Origin: Devosia nitrariae
GTDB taxonomy: Bacteria > Pseudomonadota > Alphaproteobacteria > Rhizobiales > Devosiaceae
Length of the DNA: 64,000 nt
Reading direction: 5' to 3'
Assembly: GCF_030160115.1 (NCBI RefSeq)
Contig: NZ_BSNS01000028.1
Coordinates: forward strand, 30,741-94,740
The notes beneath the pieces were generated by a model. That model was given only the letters and a program-made list of their open reading frames with translations, did no database searches and was not told the origin of the DNA. The translations under genes were made by a program, and so were the position numbers. This document shows, piece by piece, positions 56,039-64,000 of this stretch; position 1 is the stretch's first letter, and every line of letters begins with the position of its first letter.

Positions 56039-57766
56039 ATGGGGCGGCAAGTCGTTGGAGAAGTTCTCTCCGCAGCGTTGCTTGCTTTGCTGTGCGCATC
56101 TTCATCCCTGGCGCAGACCGCGAGCCAGGTAACCCCCGATTTCGAACCGCAGCGGACTGGGACCGGTCAGGCGCTGGTGTTTTCCGGCGCGCCCGGGTTG
56201 CGGGCGCCCGAAGGCGCCGAGGCCCTGGTGGTCGCGCTCGCCAATGTCGTCGTCGAAGGCGGCAAGCCCGAGCTCGAGCAGCAGACGGCGCAGATCCGCG
56301 CTGCGCTTACCGGGCGGCGGGTGAGCGTTGCCGAGATCTTCGAGAGGGCGCGTGACCTGGAAGCGGCCTATGCCGATGCCGGCTATGTACTGGTGCGTGT
56401 CGTGGTGCCGGCGCAGACACTCAATGACGGCGGCACGCTGCGGCTCACTGTCGTCGATGGTTTCCTTGAGCGCCTTGACGCGCAAGGTGTACCCGAGCCG
56501 GTGCGCAGCCGCGTCGTCGCGCTCGTCGAGCCGCTATTACGCCGCCCGGACGTGACGCTCGCCGAGATCGAGCGCCGCTTGCTGCTGGCCGGCGACACGC
56601 CGGGCGTGGCGCTGCGCACCGCCCTCGCCTCGGGCGCCGAACCGGGCGGTGCCGTACTGGTCGTCAGCGCCGATTTCGATCCGGTTATGCCGTTCATCGC
56701 CATCGACAACACCCTGCCGAAGTCCCTGGGCACCTGGTCGGTGACCGCCGGGCTCGACATCAACAATTTCTTCAACTCCGGCGAGGTGCTCTATTTCCGC
56801 GCCGTCGGTCATCCGCGCTTCAACGGCGACGACGACCTCTACGGCATTTTCGATGACGATCCGCAATACCGCTCGCTGACCGCCGGCGGCATCGTGCCGC
56901 TGGGCAATTCCGGCCTCGCCTTCAACCTCGAGGGCACGCTGACGCAGACGACGCCCGAGTCCACACTCGGCATCCAGACCTCGAGCCGGTTCGAGCGCCT
57001 TTCGGCCCGCCTCGACTACCCGCTCGTGCGCTCACGTGCCCTGGACCTCAACGTCGGCCTCGTCTTCGACGTCCAGAACGAATACCAGGACCTGATCACC
57101 GGTGTCGGCGACTTCGGCATCTCCGAGGACCGGCTGCGCATCCTGCGGCTGACCGGGGACGGCGCCTGGTCGTCCGACTTCGGACTTTTGACCGCCGCCG
57201 CCACCCTCTCCTTCGGTCTCGACGCGCTCGGCGCACGCAGCGCCGACGATGCAACGCCGGGCCTGCCGCTCTCGCGCCAGGGCGCCGATGCCACGTTCCA
57301 GAAGCTCGAGCTGGAGCTTGGCTACTATCAGACGCTGGCGCCGCATTTGGCCGTCAGCGTCTCGGGCAAGGCGCAGACCTCGTTCGGCGACCCGCTGCTG
57401 CGCAGCGAGCAGATCGGCATCGCCAGCCTCGACGAGCTTTCGACCTTCGATGCCGGGTCGTTGACCGGCGACAGCGGCTGGGTGGTGCGCGCCGAAGCGT
57501 CGGCGCCCTTCGACATCTCCACCGGCGCGATCAACCTTGTCGCGTCTCCCTATGTCTTCGGCGCCATCGGCAACGTCTATCTCGAGCAGCCAACCGTCCT
57601 CGAGGAGGCCGAGATCAACGCCTCGTCCCTGGGGCTGGGCGTCCGCTTCGGTGCTTCGGACGGCAAGGACATATCATCGACGCTCACCCTCGAATACGGG
57701 CGGGCGTTCCGCGATGACAGACCCGACGACGATCGCTTCACGCTCGTCGGGTCGATGCGCTTTTAG
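56039..57766 (+). CDS. Two-partner secretion outer-membrane translocator TpsB (ShlB/FhaC family)
   Basis: 575 residues with a signal peptide (AALLALLCASSSLA, cleavage before QTASQ). POTRA-type domains follow (LEAAYADAGYVLVRVVVPAQTLNDGGTLRLTVVDGFLERL). A long beta-barrel begins near DNTLPKSLGTWSVTAGLDINNFF and ends in a C-terminal Phe (LVGSMRF), the outer-membrane insertion signal. The start at 56039 has gagggg 7 bp upstream. It should export the TpsA protein encoded next. Its TAG stop lies in the first bases of a repeat. Confidence 0.92.
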   Translation: MGRQVVGEVLSAALLALLCASSSLAQTASQVTPDFEPQRTGTGQALVFSGAPGLRAPEGAEALVVALANVVVEGGKPELEQQTAQIRAALTGRRVSVAEIFERARDLEAAYADAGYVLVRVVVPAQTLNDGGTLRLTVVDGFLERLDAQGVPEPVRSRVVALVEPLLRRPDVTLAEIERRLLLAGDTPGVALRTALASGAEPGGAVLVVSADFDPVMPFIAIDNTLPKSLGTWSVTAGLDINNFFNSGEVLYFRAVGHPRFNGDDDLYGIFDDDPQYRSLTAGGIVPLGNSGLAFNLEGTLTQTTPESTLGIQTSSRFERLSARLDYPLVRSRALDLNVGLVFDVQNEYQDLITGVGDFGISEDRLRILRLTGDGAWSSDFGLLTAAATLSFGLDALGARSADDATPGLPLSRQGADATFQKLELELGYYQTLAPHLAVSVSGKAQTSFGDPLLRSEQIGIASLDELSTFDAGSLTGDSGWVVRAEASAPFDISTGAINLVASPYVFGAIGNVYLEQPTVLEEAEINASSLGLGVRFGASDGKDISSTLTLEYGRAFRDDRPDDDRFTLVGSMRF

Positions 57767-57866
57767 AGCGGGATGCAAAAAAGTGGGAACCGGTTTTTTG
57801 CGAAGAATCCCGCGACAAGAAACTAGAGCGCGCGATTTGATTCCATCAAATCGTATCGCGCTCTAG
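57764..57866. repeat. Intergenic palindromic repeat, family 2, copy b
   Basis: Begins tagagcgggatgc, contains aaaaaagtgggaaccgg and ggttttttgc, then tcccgcg. A second palindrome (atttgatt/atcaaat) follows, flanked by gagcgcg and cgcgctctag. Same two-part plan as 20088. It separates tpsB and tpsA and could attenuate tpsA. Confidence 0.85.
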
Positions 57867-57954
57867 CAGGCGCCACGCCTGCGGAGCCAACGCTCCGCCG
57901 GTAAATGGTTTGGTTGTGAATTGGTCGTGTTCCTTTTTGAGTAAGGACGTGCCG

Positions 57955-60900
57955 ATGTTGACGCCCGCACTACGCCTCAATCTCGTGTTTCTCGCCGCCA
58001 CGGCCCTGACCGCGCCAGCGCTCGGCCAGCAATTGCCGACGGGCGCCTCGGTGCAATCGGGATCGGTCGGCATTGCCACGCCCGGTCCGGGCGCCATGAC
58101 CATCAACCAGTCCTCGCAAAAGGCTATCGTCAACTGGCAGAGCTTCTCGATCGGCAAGGGCGGCGTTGTCGACATCGCCCAGCCAAACGTTGAGGCCGCG
58201 CTCCTCAACCGCGTCACTGGCTCGGCAACGACAACCATCGCCGGCTCGCTCAGCGCCAACGGCCAGGTGTTCATCGTCAACCCCAACGGAATCGCCATCA
58301 CCGGATCGGGCACGGTCAACGTCGGCGGGTTCGTCGCCTCGACGCTCGGCATTTCCGATGCCGATTTCAAGGCGGGCAACTACGCGTTCACCGGAGACGG
58401 CAGCTCGGCGGCCGTCTCCAATGCCGGTACGGTCAATATCGCCAGCGGCGGCTATGCCGCGCTCATCGGTGGGCGGGTCGACAATACCGGTATCATCAGC
58501 GCCCCGTTGGGCAGGATCGGTCTCGGTGCCGGGGAGCTCGCAACGCTCGATCTCACCGGCGACGGCTTCCTGCAGGTCGCACTGCCGTCGCAGGGGACGG
58601 GCGACGGCGCGCTGGTCACCAATTCGGGCACCATCAGCGCCGATGGCGGACGCATCGTCATCACCGCCGCGGCCGCCGAGGATGCGGCGCGCAATGTGAT
58701 CAACCTTTCGGGCGTCACGCAGGCGCGCACGGCCAGCGGCCGGTCCGGTGCCATCGTCCTCGGCGGCGGGGGCGGCGGAGTGGAGATCACCGGCAGTCTA
58801 GACGTCAGCGCGCCCGCTCCCAAGACGGCGCCAGCACCCAAGACGCGTCCTGCCGCCATCGGCGGATCGCTGATCATCACCGGCGCGGCCATCGAGCTCA
58901 CCGGCGCCACGATCGATGCCGGCGGCGCTGATGGTGGCGGAAGCGTCAAGATCGGCGGCGACTTCGCCGGCGCCGGCACCCTGCCGCATGCCCGTGCCGT
59001 TTCGATCGATGCAGCAACGCTGATCAACGCCGACGCGACGGTGTCGGGCGATGGCGGCGAGGTTGCGCTCTGGTCGGATTACGGCACAAGGTTCGCCGGC
59101 ACCATCACCGCGCGCGGCGCTGGCGAGACCGGCAGCGGCGGTTATGTCGAGGTGTCCTCGCCTAGGGGCCTTTCCTATACCGGTCGCACTGATCTGCGCG
59201 CGCCGTCCGGCAACTACGGCACGCTGCTGCTCGACCCCTACGACGTCTACATCTCCACTGGCGAGAGCCCCTCTGGCGGGCTGACGCCCAACGGTGAGGA
59301 CTTCTACATCGATCCGAGCGATCTCGAGGCCGCCCTCGGGCTCGCCAATGTTTCGATCAGTACTGGCGGCTCGGGTAGTCCGGGCACCCAGGCCGGCAAC
59401 ATTTTCGTCCAATCCGAATTGAACTGGATCGCTCCCACAATTCTCACCCTGGATGCCTTCGGCGACATTGTCCTCGATGCCGACATAGAAGCCGAGAACG
59501 GTGGCCTTGTGTTCATGGCCGGCGGCGACATCGCGTTCGATGCAAGCGAAGGCATGTTCGTGATCGTCGGCTCACCTGGGCTCGAAGCCGTCGCCGGTGG
59601 GGCCGTGACCATGAACGACGGTACCGTGATCGCCTCGGAAGGCGACGTGCTCTTGTCAATGAATGACCCCTTCGTGACCCCGGAGAGCGCGCTGATCGGC
59701 GCTGGCGGCAACGTCGTCATTGATACCTCTCAGTTCATCAACAATGCCGGCCCCGACTTCATCACGGCAGTGGGCCGCATGCTGATCTACAGCACCAACT
59801 GGGAAGATGACGTGCGCGGCGGGTTGACCGGCAGCAACCTCTATGGCCGCACCTACGCGGACGACCCGCCGGGCTCCGTTCCGGGCATCGGCGATGTATT
59901 CCTCTATTCCGATCAGCCGGTACTCACCGTCTTCATCGACAACGGCACCCGCGTCTACCGCAATCCAGACAGCCTCACGGCCGACGTCAGCTATGGTCCG
60001 ACCGTCAACGGTGACGCCCTGAGCGACGCCGTCACCGGCAGCATCACCGACATGACGGCGGCGACGGCCGATGTCGGTTTTTTCGAGGGTGTGCTGACGG
60101 CTGCGGGGCTCACCTCGCCGATCGGCTATCTCTTCTCGGTCGAGGGTGGGGACCTCACCATCACGCCCGCGCCCCTGACCATCACCGCCTCCGACCTCGC
60201 CAAGCTCTTCGGCCAGACACTGGTGTTCGAGGGCACCGAATTCACCGTCGCCGGCCTCTATTCCGGAGACTCGGTCGATTCCGTCACGCTCGCAAGCTCC
60301 GGTGCGGCCGCCGGCGCCACCATCGAGGGCAGCCCCTATGCCATTACCGCCAGCGATGCATCGGGCACCGGGCTCGGGAACTATACGATCACCTACCAGC
60401 CCGGCAGCCTGACCGTCGTTCCGGGCGATACCGGCCCTTCGGGCGGAATCCTGATCGGCGACGGCCCGACCATCGCCAATCCTCCCGATACCCTGCCGGT
60501 CAGCTTCGCGCCCGAACCGGCCGAGGATGATGTCCGTTTGTCCCTGCAGGTGCTCGAAGAGCGCACCGAAGACTTCCGCCAGCGTCTCGCGGCCTGCGAG
60601 CGGGACTTGGCCGAGGACGAGGATGCCGCCGGCCTCTACATCTCCTGCGTCAGCGACGCGCTCGATGAGTACGCGAGCGACCTCGAGGATCCGCTGATCC
60701 GCCTGCCCCCCGAGCTGCAGGCGGTATCGAGCGTCATGCGCCAGACCGTTCAGCAGCTGCGCACGGCAGCGTCCGCGCCGACCCCACAGGCGGCGGTGGC
60801 GCAGGCGCGCGCGGCGATCGGCAATTTGGTTGACTTCGTGCGCCAGCAGACCGAGCTTGTTAGCGCGGTGGACCCGGAGACCCAGGCGCTTCTGGTCGAG

Positions 60901-60969
60901 CATGGCAATGTCATTGCCGGAGCGGTCGAGGAGATGGAGCTCGCCCTGGTAGGTGCCGTCGAGATTTGA
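57955..60969 (+). CDS. Two-partner secretion exoprotein TpsA (filamentous-haemagglutinin N-terminal domain, MBG domain)
   Basis: 1004 residues, short for a TpsA. The signal peptide (RLNLVFLAATALTAPALG) leads into the TPS domain: SGSVGIATPGPGAMTINQSS, WQSFSIGKGG and NPNGI at 109-113 followed by TGSGTVNVGGFVAST. A repetitive beta-helix follows. Near residues 735-825 is an MBG-type domain (ITPAPLTITASDLAKLFGQ, GNYTITYQPGSLTV). The last 150 residues are helical with two Cys (LAACERDLAEDED, YISCVSDALDEYASDLED) and are not typical of adhesins. It is probably exported by the TpsB protein. The ATG at 57955 has aaggac upstream. Confidence 0.9.
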   Translation: MLTPALRLNLVFLAATALTAPALGQQLPTGASVQSGSVGIATPGPGAMTINQSSQKAIVNWQSFSIGKGGVVDIAQPNVEAALLNRVTGSATTTIAGSLSANGQVFIVNPNGIAITGSGTVNVGGFVASTLGISDADFKAGNYAFTGDGSSAAVSNAGTVNIASGGYAALIGGRVDNTGIISAPLGRIGLGAGELATLDLTGDGFLQVALPSQGTGDGALVTNSGTISADGGRIVITAAAAEDAARNVINLSGVTQARTASGRSGAIVLGGGGGGVEITGSLDVSAPAPKTAPAPKTRPAAIGGSLIITGAAIELTGATIDAGGADGGGSVKIGGDFAGAGTLPHARAVSIDAATLINADATVSGDGGEVALWSDYGTRFAGTITARGAGETGSGGYVEVSSPRGLSYTGRTDLRAPSGNYGTLLLDPYDVYISTGESPSGGLTPNGEDFYIDPSDLEAALGLANVSISTGGSGSPGTQAGNIFVQSELNWIAPTILTLDAFGDIVLDADIEAENGGLVFMAGGDIAFDASEGMFVIVGSPGLEAVAGGAVTMNDGTVIASEGDVLLSMNDPFVTPESALIGAGGNVVIDTSQFINNAGPDFITAVGRMLIYSTNWEDDVRGGLTGSNLYGRTYADDPPGSVPGIGDVFLYSDQPVLTVFIDNGTRVYRNPDSLTADVSYGPTVNGDALSDAVTGSITDMTAATADVGFFEGVLTAAGLTSPIGYLFSVEGGDLTITPAPLTITASDLAKLFGQTLVFEGTEFTVAGLYSGDSVDSVTLASSGAAAGATIEGSPYAITASDASGTGLGNYTITYQPGSLTVVPGDTGPSGGILIGDGPTIANPPDTLPVSFAPEPAEDDVRLSLQVLEERTEDFRQRLAACERDLAEDEDAAGLYISCVSDALDEYASDLEDPLIRLPPELQAVSSVMRQTVQQLRTAASAPTPQAAVAQARAAIGNLVDFVRQQTELVSAVDPETQALLVEHGNVIAGAVEEMELALVGAVEI

Positions 60970-60972
60970 GGC

Positions 60973-62940
60973 ATGGTTCGCACGATTGTTCTTGGCCTTG
61001 CGATGCTGGTGTTCGCCCTCTTGGCGCCCGCTCGCGCGCAAGGAGCGCTTGAGGGGCGCGTCGCCCTCATCATCGGCAATGCCCATTACGACAGTGGGGC
61101 TGTTCCGGACCTGCGCAACCCGCTGAACGATGCCAACGATGTGGCGCGGGCGCTGGCCGGATACGGCTTTGCAGTCGACTTGAGGACCGACCTCGACAAG
61201 GCGGAGATGACCGCCGCCATGGCCGATTTCGCCGAGAAGGCAATAAGTGCAGAGGTGGCGCTCTTCTATTATGCCGGCCATGGCTTGCAGGTCGACCTGC
61301 GCAACTATCTGGCGCCGGTCGATGCCGTCTACACGTCCCATGCCGATGTCATCGACAACAGCGTGCCGCTCGATGCCCTGACCGCCAGGACTAAAGGCAT
61401 GGAGGGTGCGCTCCTCATCTTCCTCGATGCCTGCCAGGAAAACCCCGTCGGCGGTCGCGACGGACTGGCGCGAATTCCCGTCTCGCAGAACCAGTTCGTC
61501 GCGCTTGCCGCGCTTCCCGATGCAAGGGCGGCGGACGGGGCTGGCCGCAACAGCCCCTTCACCGAGGCGTTCCTCGCCAATGCGGGCGTTCCCGGCAAGA
61601 GCATCTCCGACGTCATGCTGGAGGTGCGCCTCGACGTCTTGGCCGCAACCGGCAGCCAGGTGCCCTGGGATAACTCGTCCCTGACCCAGCAGGTCGTGTT
61701 CGTCCCCGGCGAAGCATCTGTGCTGCCGCCCGAGACCATGCTCTGGCGTACGGCCAGCAGCATGGCCGATCCCGCCCTGCTCAACGTCTACCTCGATCGT
61801 TTCCCCGATGGCGCCCATGTCGCCGACGCCCGCATGCTTCTGGCGTCGGTGCCAGATGCGAGCGGCGGAGAAAGCGATTTCCGCAGCACTGGGCCGACGG
61901 ACGTCGATGCGCTGGAGGACGAGGACGATTTGTGGAATCTTGCCAGCGGCAGCCGGTGGCGGCCATTGCTCGAGGCCTACGTCGAGCGTTTTCCCCAAGG
62001 TGCGCATGTCGAGGAGGCCGAGGAGCTTATTGCGCTTCTGCCCGACCCTGAAGACCCCGACCAGCCGGCGACCTTCACCTGCGAGCGCCTTGCTACCCAT
62101 CCTAACGACGAGACCGCCGCCTTCGCCGGCGTCTCGGCCGCACGGCTCCAGCTCAACGCCCCCGCCGCGATCGAAGCCTGCCGTACCGCCCACACCGAAT
62201 TCCCGCAGGTGCATAAATACACCGCTCTTCTTGCGCGGGCGCTTTATCTCGGAGGGCAGACGCAGGAAGCAATCGAGCTCTTCCGCGCCGCGGCCGAGGC
62301 CGGCAACATCCGGGCGATGGCGACGCTCGGCGCTTTCTACGAGACCGGAACGGGCGTGCCGAAGGATCTGGCCGCGGCCGCCGATTTCTTCGAGCGCGCC
62401 GCGGCGGGCGGCGCCTCCGAGGCGGCAGTCAATCTCGCCCGCATGCTGGCCGAGGGTAATGGCCTGCCGGCGGACTTGCCTCGGGCGATCGAACTGCTCG
62501 AGGAGGCTTCCGAAGCCGGTTCCAGGCATGCCGCCTACAATCTTGGGGTGCTGGCGCTCAACAATCGCGGCCTGCCGCCCGAGCGCGCCCGCGACTATTT
62601 CGCGCTCGCCAGTGATCGCGGCTATGTCGAAGGCCATTTCCGCGCTGCGCTGCTCTACGAATCCGGTGAATTCGGCGCGCGCGAGCCGGCTCGCACCGCC
62701 GAATACCTGCTGCGCGCGGTCGCCGCCGACAGCGGTCAGATGCTCGCCTGGATCGATCAGGGTGAGATCGCCTTCGGCAAAGACACCATCGCCGAGGTGC
62801 AGCGGCGGCTCGCTAATATCGGCTACTATGCGAGCACCGTCGACGGGTTGATGGGACCGGGCACGCTGGAGGCGCTGCGCGTCTACCGGTTCGGCGGTTT
62901 GTCCCTCTCCCCGTCGGCCAGCGCGGGAACCGCCGGATAG
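60973..62940 (+). CDS. Secreted caspase-family (C14) protein with Sel1-like repeats and a peptidoglycan-binding-like end
   Basis: 655 residues with a signal peptide (TIVLGLAMLVFALLAPARA, cleavage before QGALEG). The caspase p20 fold has the catalytic pair His103 (FYYAGHGLQVDL) and Cys154 (LIFLDACQENP), both intact, plus NDANDVARAL. After a linker come Sel1-type repeats (about 430-590: AEAGNIRAMATLGAFYETGTGVPKD and similar), then a short motif like PG-binding domains (IAEVQRRLANIGYYASTVDGLMGPGTLEAL). It starts 3 bp after the tpsA stop, so it is probably co-translated. A periplasmic peptidase acting on the partner exoprotein or on envelope proteins is inferred. Confidence 0.9.
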   Translation: MVRTIVLGLAMLVFALLAPARAQGALEGRVALIIGNAHYDSGAVPDLRNPLNDANDVARALAGYGFAVDLRTDLDKAEMTAAMADFAEKAISAEVALFYYAGHGLQVDLRNYLAPVDAVYTSHADVIDNSVPLDALTARTKGMEGALLIFLDACQENPVGGRDGLARIPVSQNQFVALAALPDARAADGAGRNSPFTEAFLANAGVPGKSISDVMLEVRLDVLAATGSQVPWDNSSLTQQVVFVPGEASVLPPETMLWRTASSMADPALLNVYLDRFPDGAHVADARMLLASVPDASGGESDFRSTGPTDVDALEDEDDLWNLASGSRWRPLLEAYVERFPQGAHVEEAEELIALLPDPEDPDQPATFTCERLATHPNDETAAFAGVSAARLQLNAPAAIEACRTAHTEFPQVHKYTALLARALYLGGQTQEAIELFRAAAEAGNIRAMATLGAFYETGTGVPKDLAAAADFFERAAAGGASEAAVNLARMLAEGNGLPADLPRAIELLEEASEAGSRHAAYNLGVLALNNRGLPPERARDYFALASDRGYVEGHFRAALLYESGEFGAREPARTAEYLLRAVAADSGQMLAWIDQGEIAFGKDTIAEVQRRLANIGYYASTVDGLMGPGTLEALRVYRFGGLSLSPSASAGTAG

Positions 62941-62988
62941 GCTTTGCATTGACTCCCTGAGGGCGCGAAGCCCGAAAGGAGAAGGACA

Positions 62989-63246
62989 ATGCCTTTCGAC
63001 AGCCTTGAGGAGCGAGCGGGCGGCAAGGACAAACTTCTGCCCATGCACATCGCCCACAACAGCCTTCTCACCGCTCGCGAAAAGATCGAACTGCTTAATC
63101 GCATGAAGGCGAGCGCGACTGGAGCCCTGGAAGACGGCGGCGATCTCGGCTTCGACCCGGCCGAGGTCGACGAAGCCATCGAGGTCGTCCGGCGTGGCGT
63201 GCAAGAGGGCGTCGGTACGCAAACCGTGCTCAAGGGTGACTTCTGA
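62989..63246 (+). CDS. Small protein of unknown function
   Basis: 85 residues, acidic, no signal peptide or membrane segment, probably helical (TAREKIELLNRMKASATGAL, FDPAEVDEAIEVVRRGVQEG). I do not recognise a family. A strong ribosome site (aggagaagg) precedes the ATG, and its TGA overlaps the start of the next gene, so it is a genuine gene of the same transcript as the next gene. It lies 48 bp after the caspase gene. Confidence 0.7.
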   Translation: MPFDSLEERAGGKDKLLPMHIAHNSLLTAREKIELLNRMKASATGALEDGGDLGFDPAEVDEAIEVVRRGVQEGVGTQTVLKGDF

Positions 63247-63536
63247 TGGCCGGTAAGGACAAGAAAGGCGCTCCGGAAGTCGCCAAGGTCGATTTTCTTG
63301 TCGATGAGGAGGGTTCACGCATCGACGTGCCGGAGGACTCAGGGCTGAAGACCGCAGCAGTGGGTGAGGAAAGCGTCGGGGCGACCAGCCCCACCAGCTG
63401 GTGGGTGTATGGTCTTGTTGGCCTTGCCATCGTGGTTGCCATCCTCTTTCTGATGCAGGTCTTCCTCGGTGCTCCCAGCACCGATGTGGCGCCAGGAACG
63501 CCCGTATCCGAGCCCGTGGTCGAGCCGCCCCAATAA
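63246..63536 (+). CDS. Small single-span membrane protein of unknown function
   Basis: 96 residues. A charged N-terminal half (AGKDKKGAPEVAKVDFLVDEEG) precedes one membrane segment (WWVYGLVGLAIVVAILFLMQVFL) and a short Pro/Val-rich tail. No family recognised. It overlaps the preceding gene by one base, so the two are probably co-translated and their products may interact. Confidence 0.68.
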   Translation: MAGKDKKGAPEVAKVDFLVDEEGSRIDVPEDSGLKTAAVGEESVGATSPTSWWVYGLVGLAIVVAILFLMQVFLGAPSTDVAPGTPVSEPVVEPPQ

Positions 63537-63611
63537 GCGGACGTGACCACGCAATTGCCTGATACAGCCGATAGAATCGGGCTTCCCTGTCAATCCGAGG
63601 AGGACATCACC

Positions 63612-63944
63612 ATGATCGCACATCGCGTCGGCCGGACCCTTGCTACGGGGATCGCCGCATCAGCTTTGCTCGTTTCCCTTTCGGCCTGCATGAGCGCCCG
63701 CTCCGACCAATCGCTCCCGGGCATGGGGACGATGGAATGTGGCGCGGGAGCCCTCGAGGGGCGGATCGGTCAGGAGGTCGTGCAGGGCGCCGGCGGCACC
63801 AGCATCGGCGGGGTGGCTATCGACGCGCCGGGCACCATCCGGGTCATTGCTCCCGGTCAGCCGGTCACGCAGGACTACAACCCGCAGCGGCTCAACCTCG
63901 ACGTCGACGCCTCCGGGCGGCTAGTGCGGCCCTGGTGCGGCTAG
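63612..63944 (+). CDS. I78-family peptidase-inhibitor-like lipoprotein
   Basis: 110 residues. A lipoprotein signal (IAASALLVSLSAC, lipobox Cys25) is followed by the I78 pattern: CGAGALEGRIGQEVV, then IRVIAPGQPVTQDYNPQRLNL and a terminal RPWCG. Characterised I78 members inhibit serine peptidases. A ribosome site (gaggagg) supports the ATG at 63612 over the upstream frame. It may protect the envelope from a peptidase. The caspase-like protein nearby is a cysteine type, so a direct pairing is uncertain. Confidence 0.8.
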   Translation: MIAHRVGRTLATGIAASALLVSLSACMSARSDQSLPGMGTMECGAGALEGRIGQEVVQGAGGTSIGGVAIDAPGTIRVIAPGQPVTQDYNPQRLNLDVDASGRLVRPWCG

Positions 63945-63962
63945 GTTGTAGTGACAATTTAG

Positions 63963-64000
63963 CTATTTGAGCCACAGCATGATGCTTGCGAGCTTGATGA
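63963..64000 (-). mobile_element. Probable 3' end of an IS5-type transposase, cut by the window edge
   Basis: The minus strand reads ...IKLASIMLWLK then TAG, which resembles the C-terminal end of many IS5-family DDE transposases. Only about 12 codons are visible, so the call rests on similarity recalled by eye. It lies 18 bp past the I78 gene stop. Confidence 0.4.

Noticed and set aside
59656..63318. 1220-codon open frame on the minus strand
   Set aside because: It is antisense to tpsA, the caspase gene and the small genes after it. Those have signal peptides, recognisable domains and ribosome sites; the antisense translation is Arg/Gly/Asp-rich without domains, as expected for high-GC shadow frames.

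Overview
The window is GC-rich, tightly packed DNA from an alphaproteobacterium, most likely of the order Hyphomicrobiales (Rhizobiales). The grounds are the rhizobial-style intergenic palindromic repeats (tagagcgttttc... and gcgggatgc... families), a type VI secretion locus without a TssJ lipoprotein, and the mix of sugar ABC transporters with DUF1036 and I78 proteins. A Devosia-like genus is a guess. No rRNA, tRNA or CRISPR array was seen.

Region 1 (1-10173): the 3' end of a glycosyltransferase 41/sulfotransferase fusion, then a leftward sugar-uptake operon (GH2 glycosidase, two MalFG-type permeases, binding protein, sulfatase, MalK/UgpC-type ATPase). A divergent LacI-family regulator faces it, with two inverted repeats between them. 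This looks like use of a sulfated oligosaccharide.

Region 2 (10400-21040): a leftward oligopeptide/oligosaccharide-type ABC operon (family 5 binding protein, two permeases, two ATPases). Diverging from it are a sulfatase-like phosphohydrolase with Thr in place of the formylglycine Cys, a Gfo/Idh/MocA oxidoreductase, a sulfotransferase-like protein and a TIM-barrel sugar isomerase. A methyltransferase with a regulatory domain follows (21106-22596).

Region 3 (22700-27217): a DUF1036 protein, a secreted protein, and an ExbB-ExbD-ExbD-(TonB-like) operon. The last protein has no TonB C-terminal domain that I can recognise. Its C-terminal domain instead resembles that of the type VI kinase encoded next door.

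Region 4 (27328-55787): a complete-looking type VI secretion system. It has the PpkA kinase, PppA phosphatase, a membrane-anchored M23 peptidase/lytic-transglycosylase fusion, ClpV, TssG, TssF, TssE, Hcp, TssC, TssB, TssA, an OmpA-like protein, the FHA protein TagH, an uncharacterised protein, VgrG and PAAR, then divergently TssK, TssL (with OmpA domain), TssM and TagF. No obvious effector-immunity pair lies inside it.

Region 5 (56039-63944): a two-partner secretion operon, TpsB then TpsA, with a secreted caspase-family protein following TpsA by 3 bp. Two small unknown genes and an I78-type inhibitor lipoprotein follow. The right edge has what looks like the end of an IS5-type transposase on the minus strand.

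Mosaic palindromic repeats separate many of the transcription units, and several supply the TAG stop codon of the adjacent gene.
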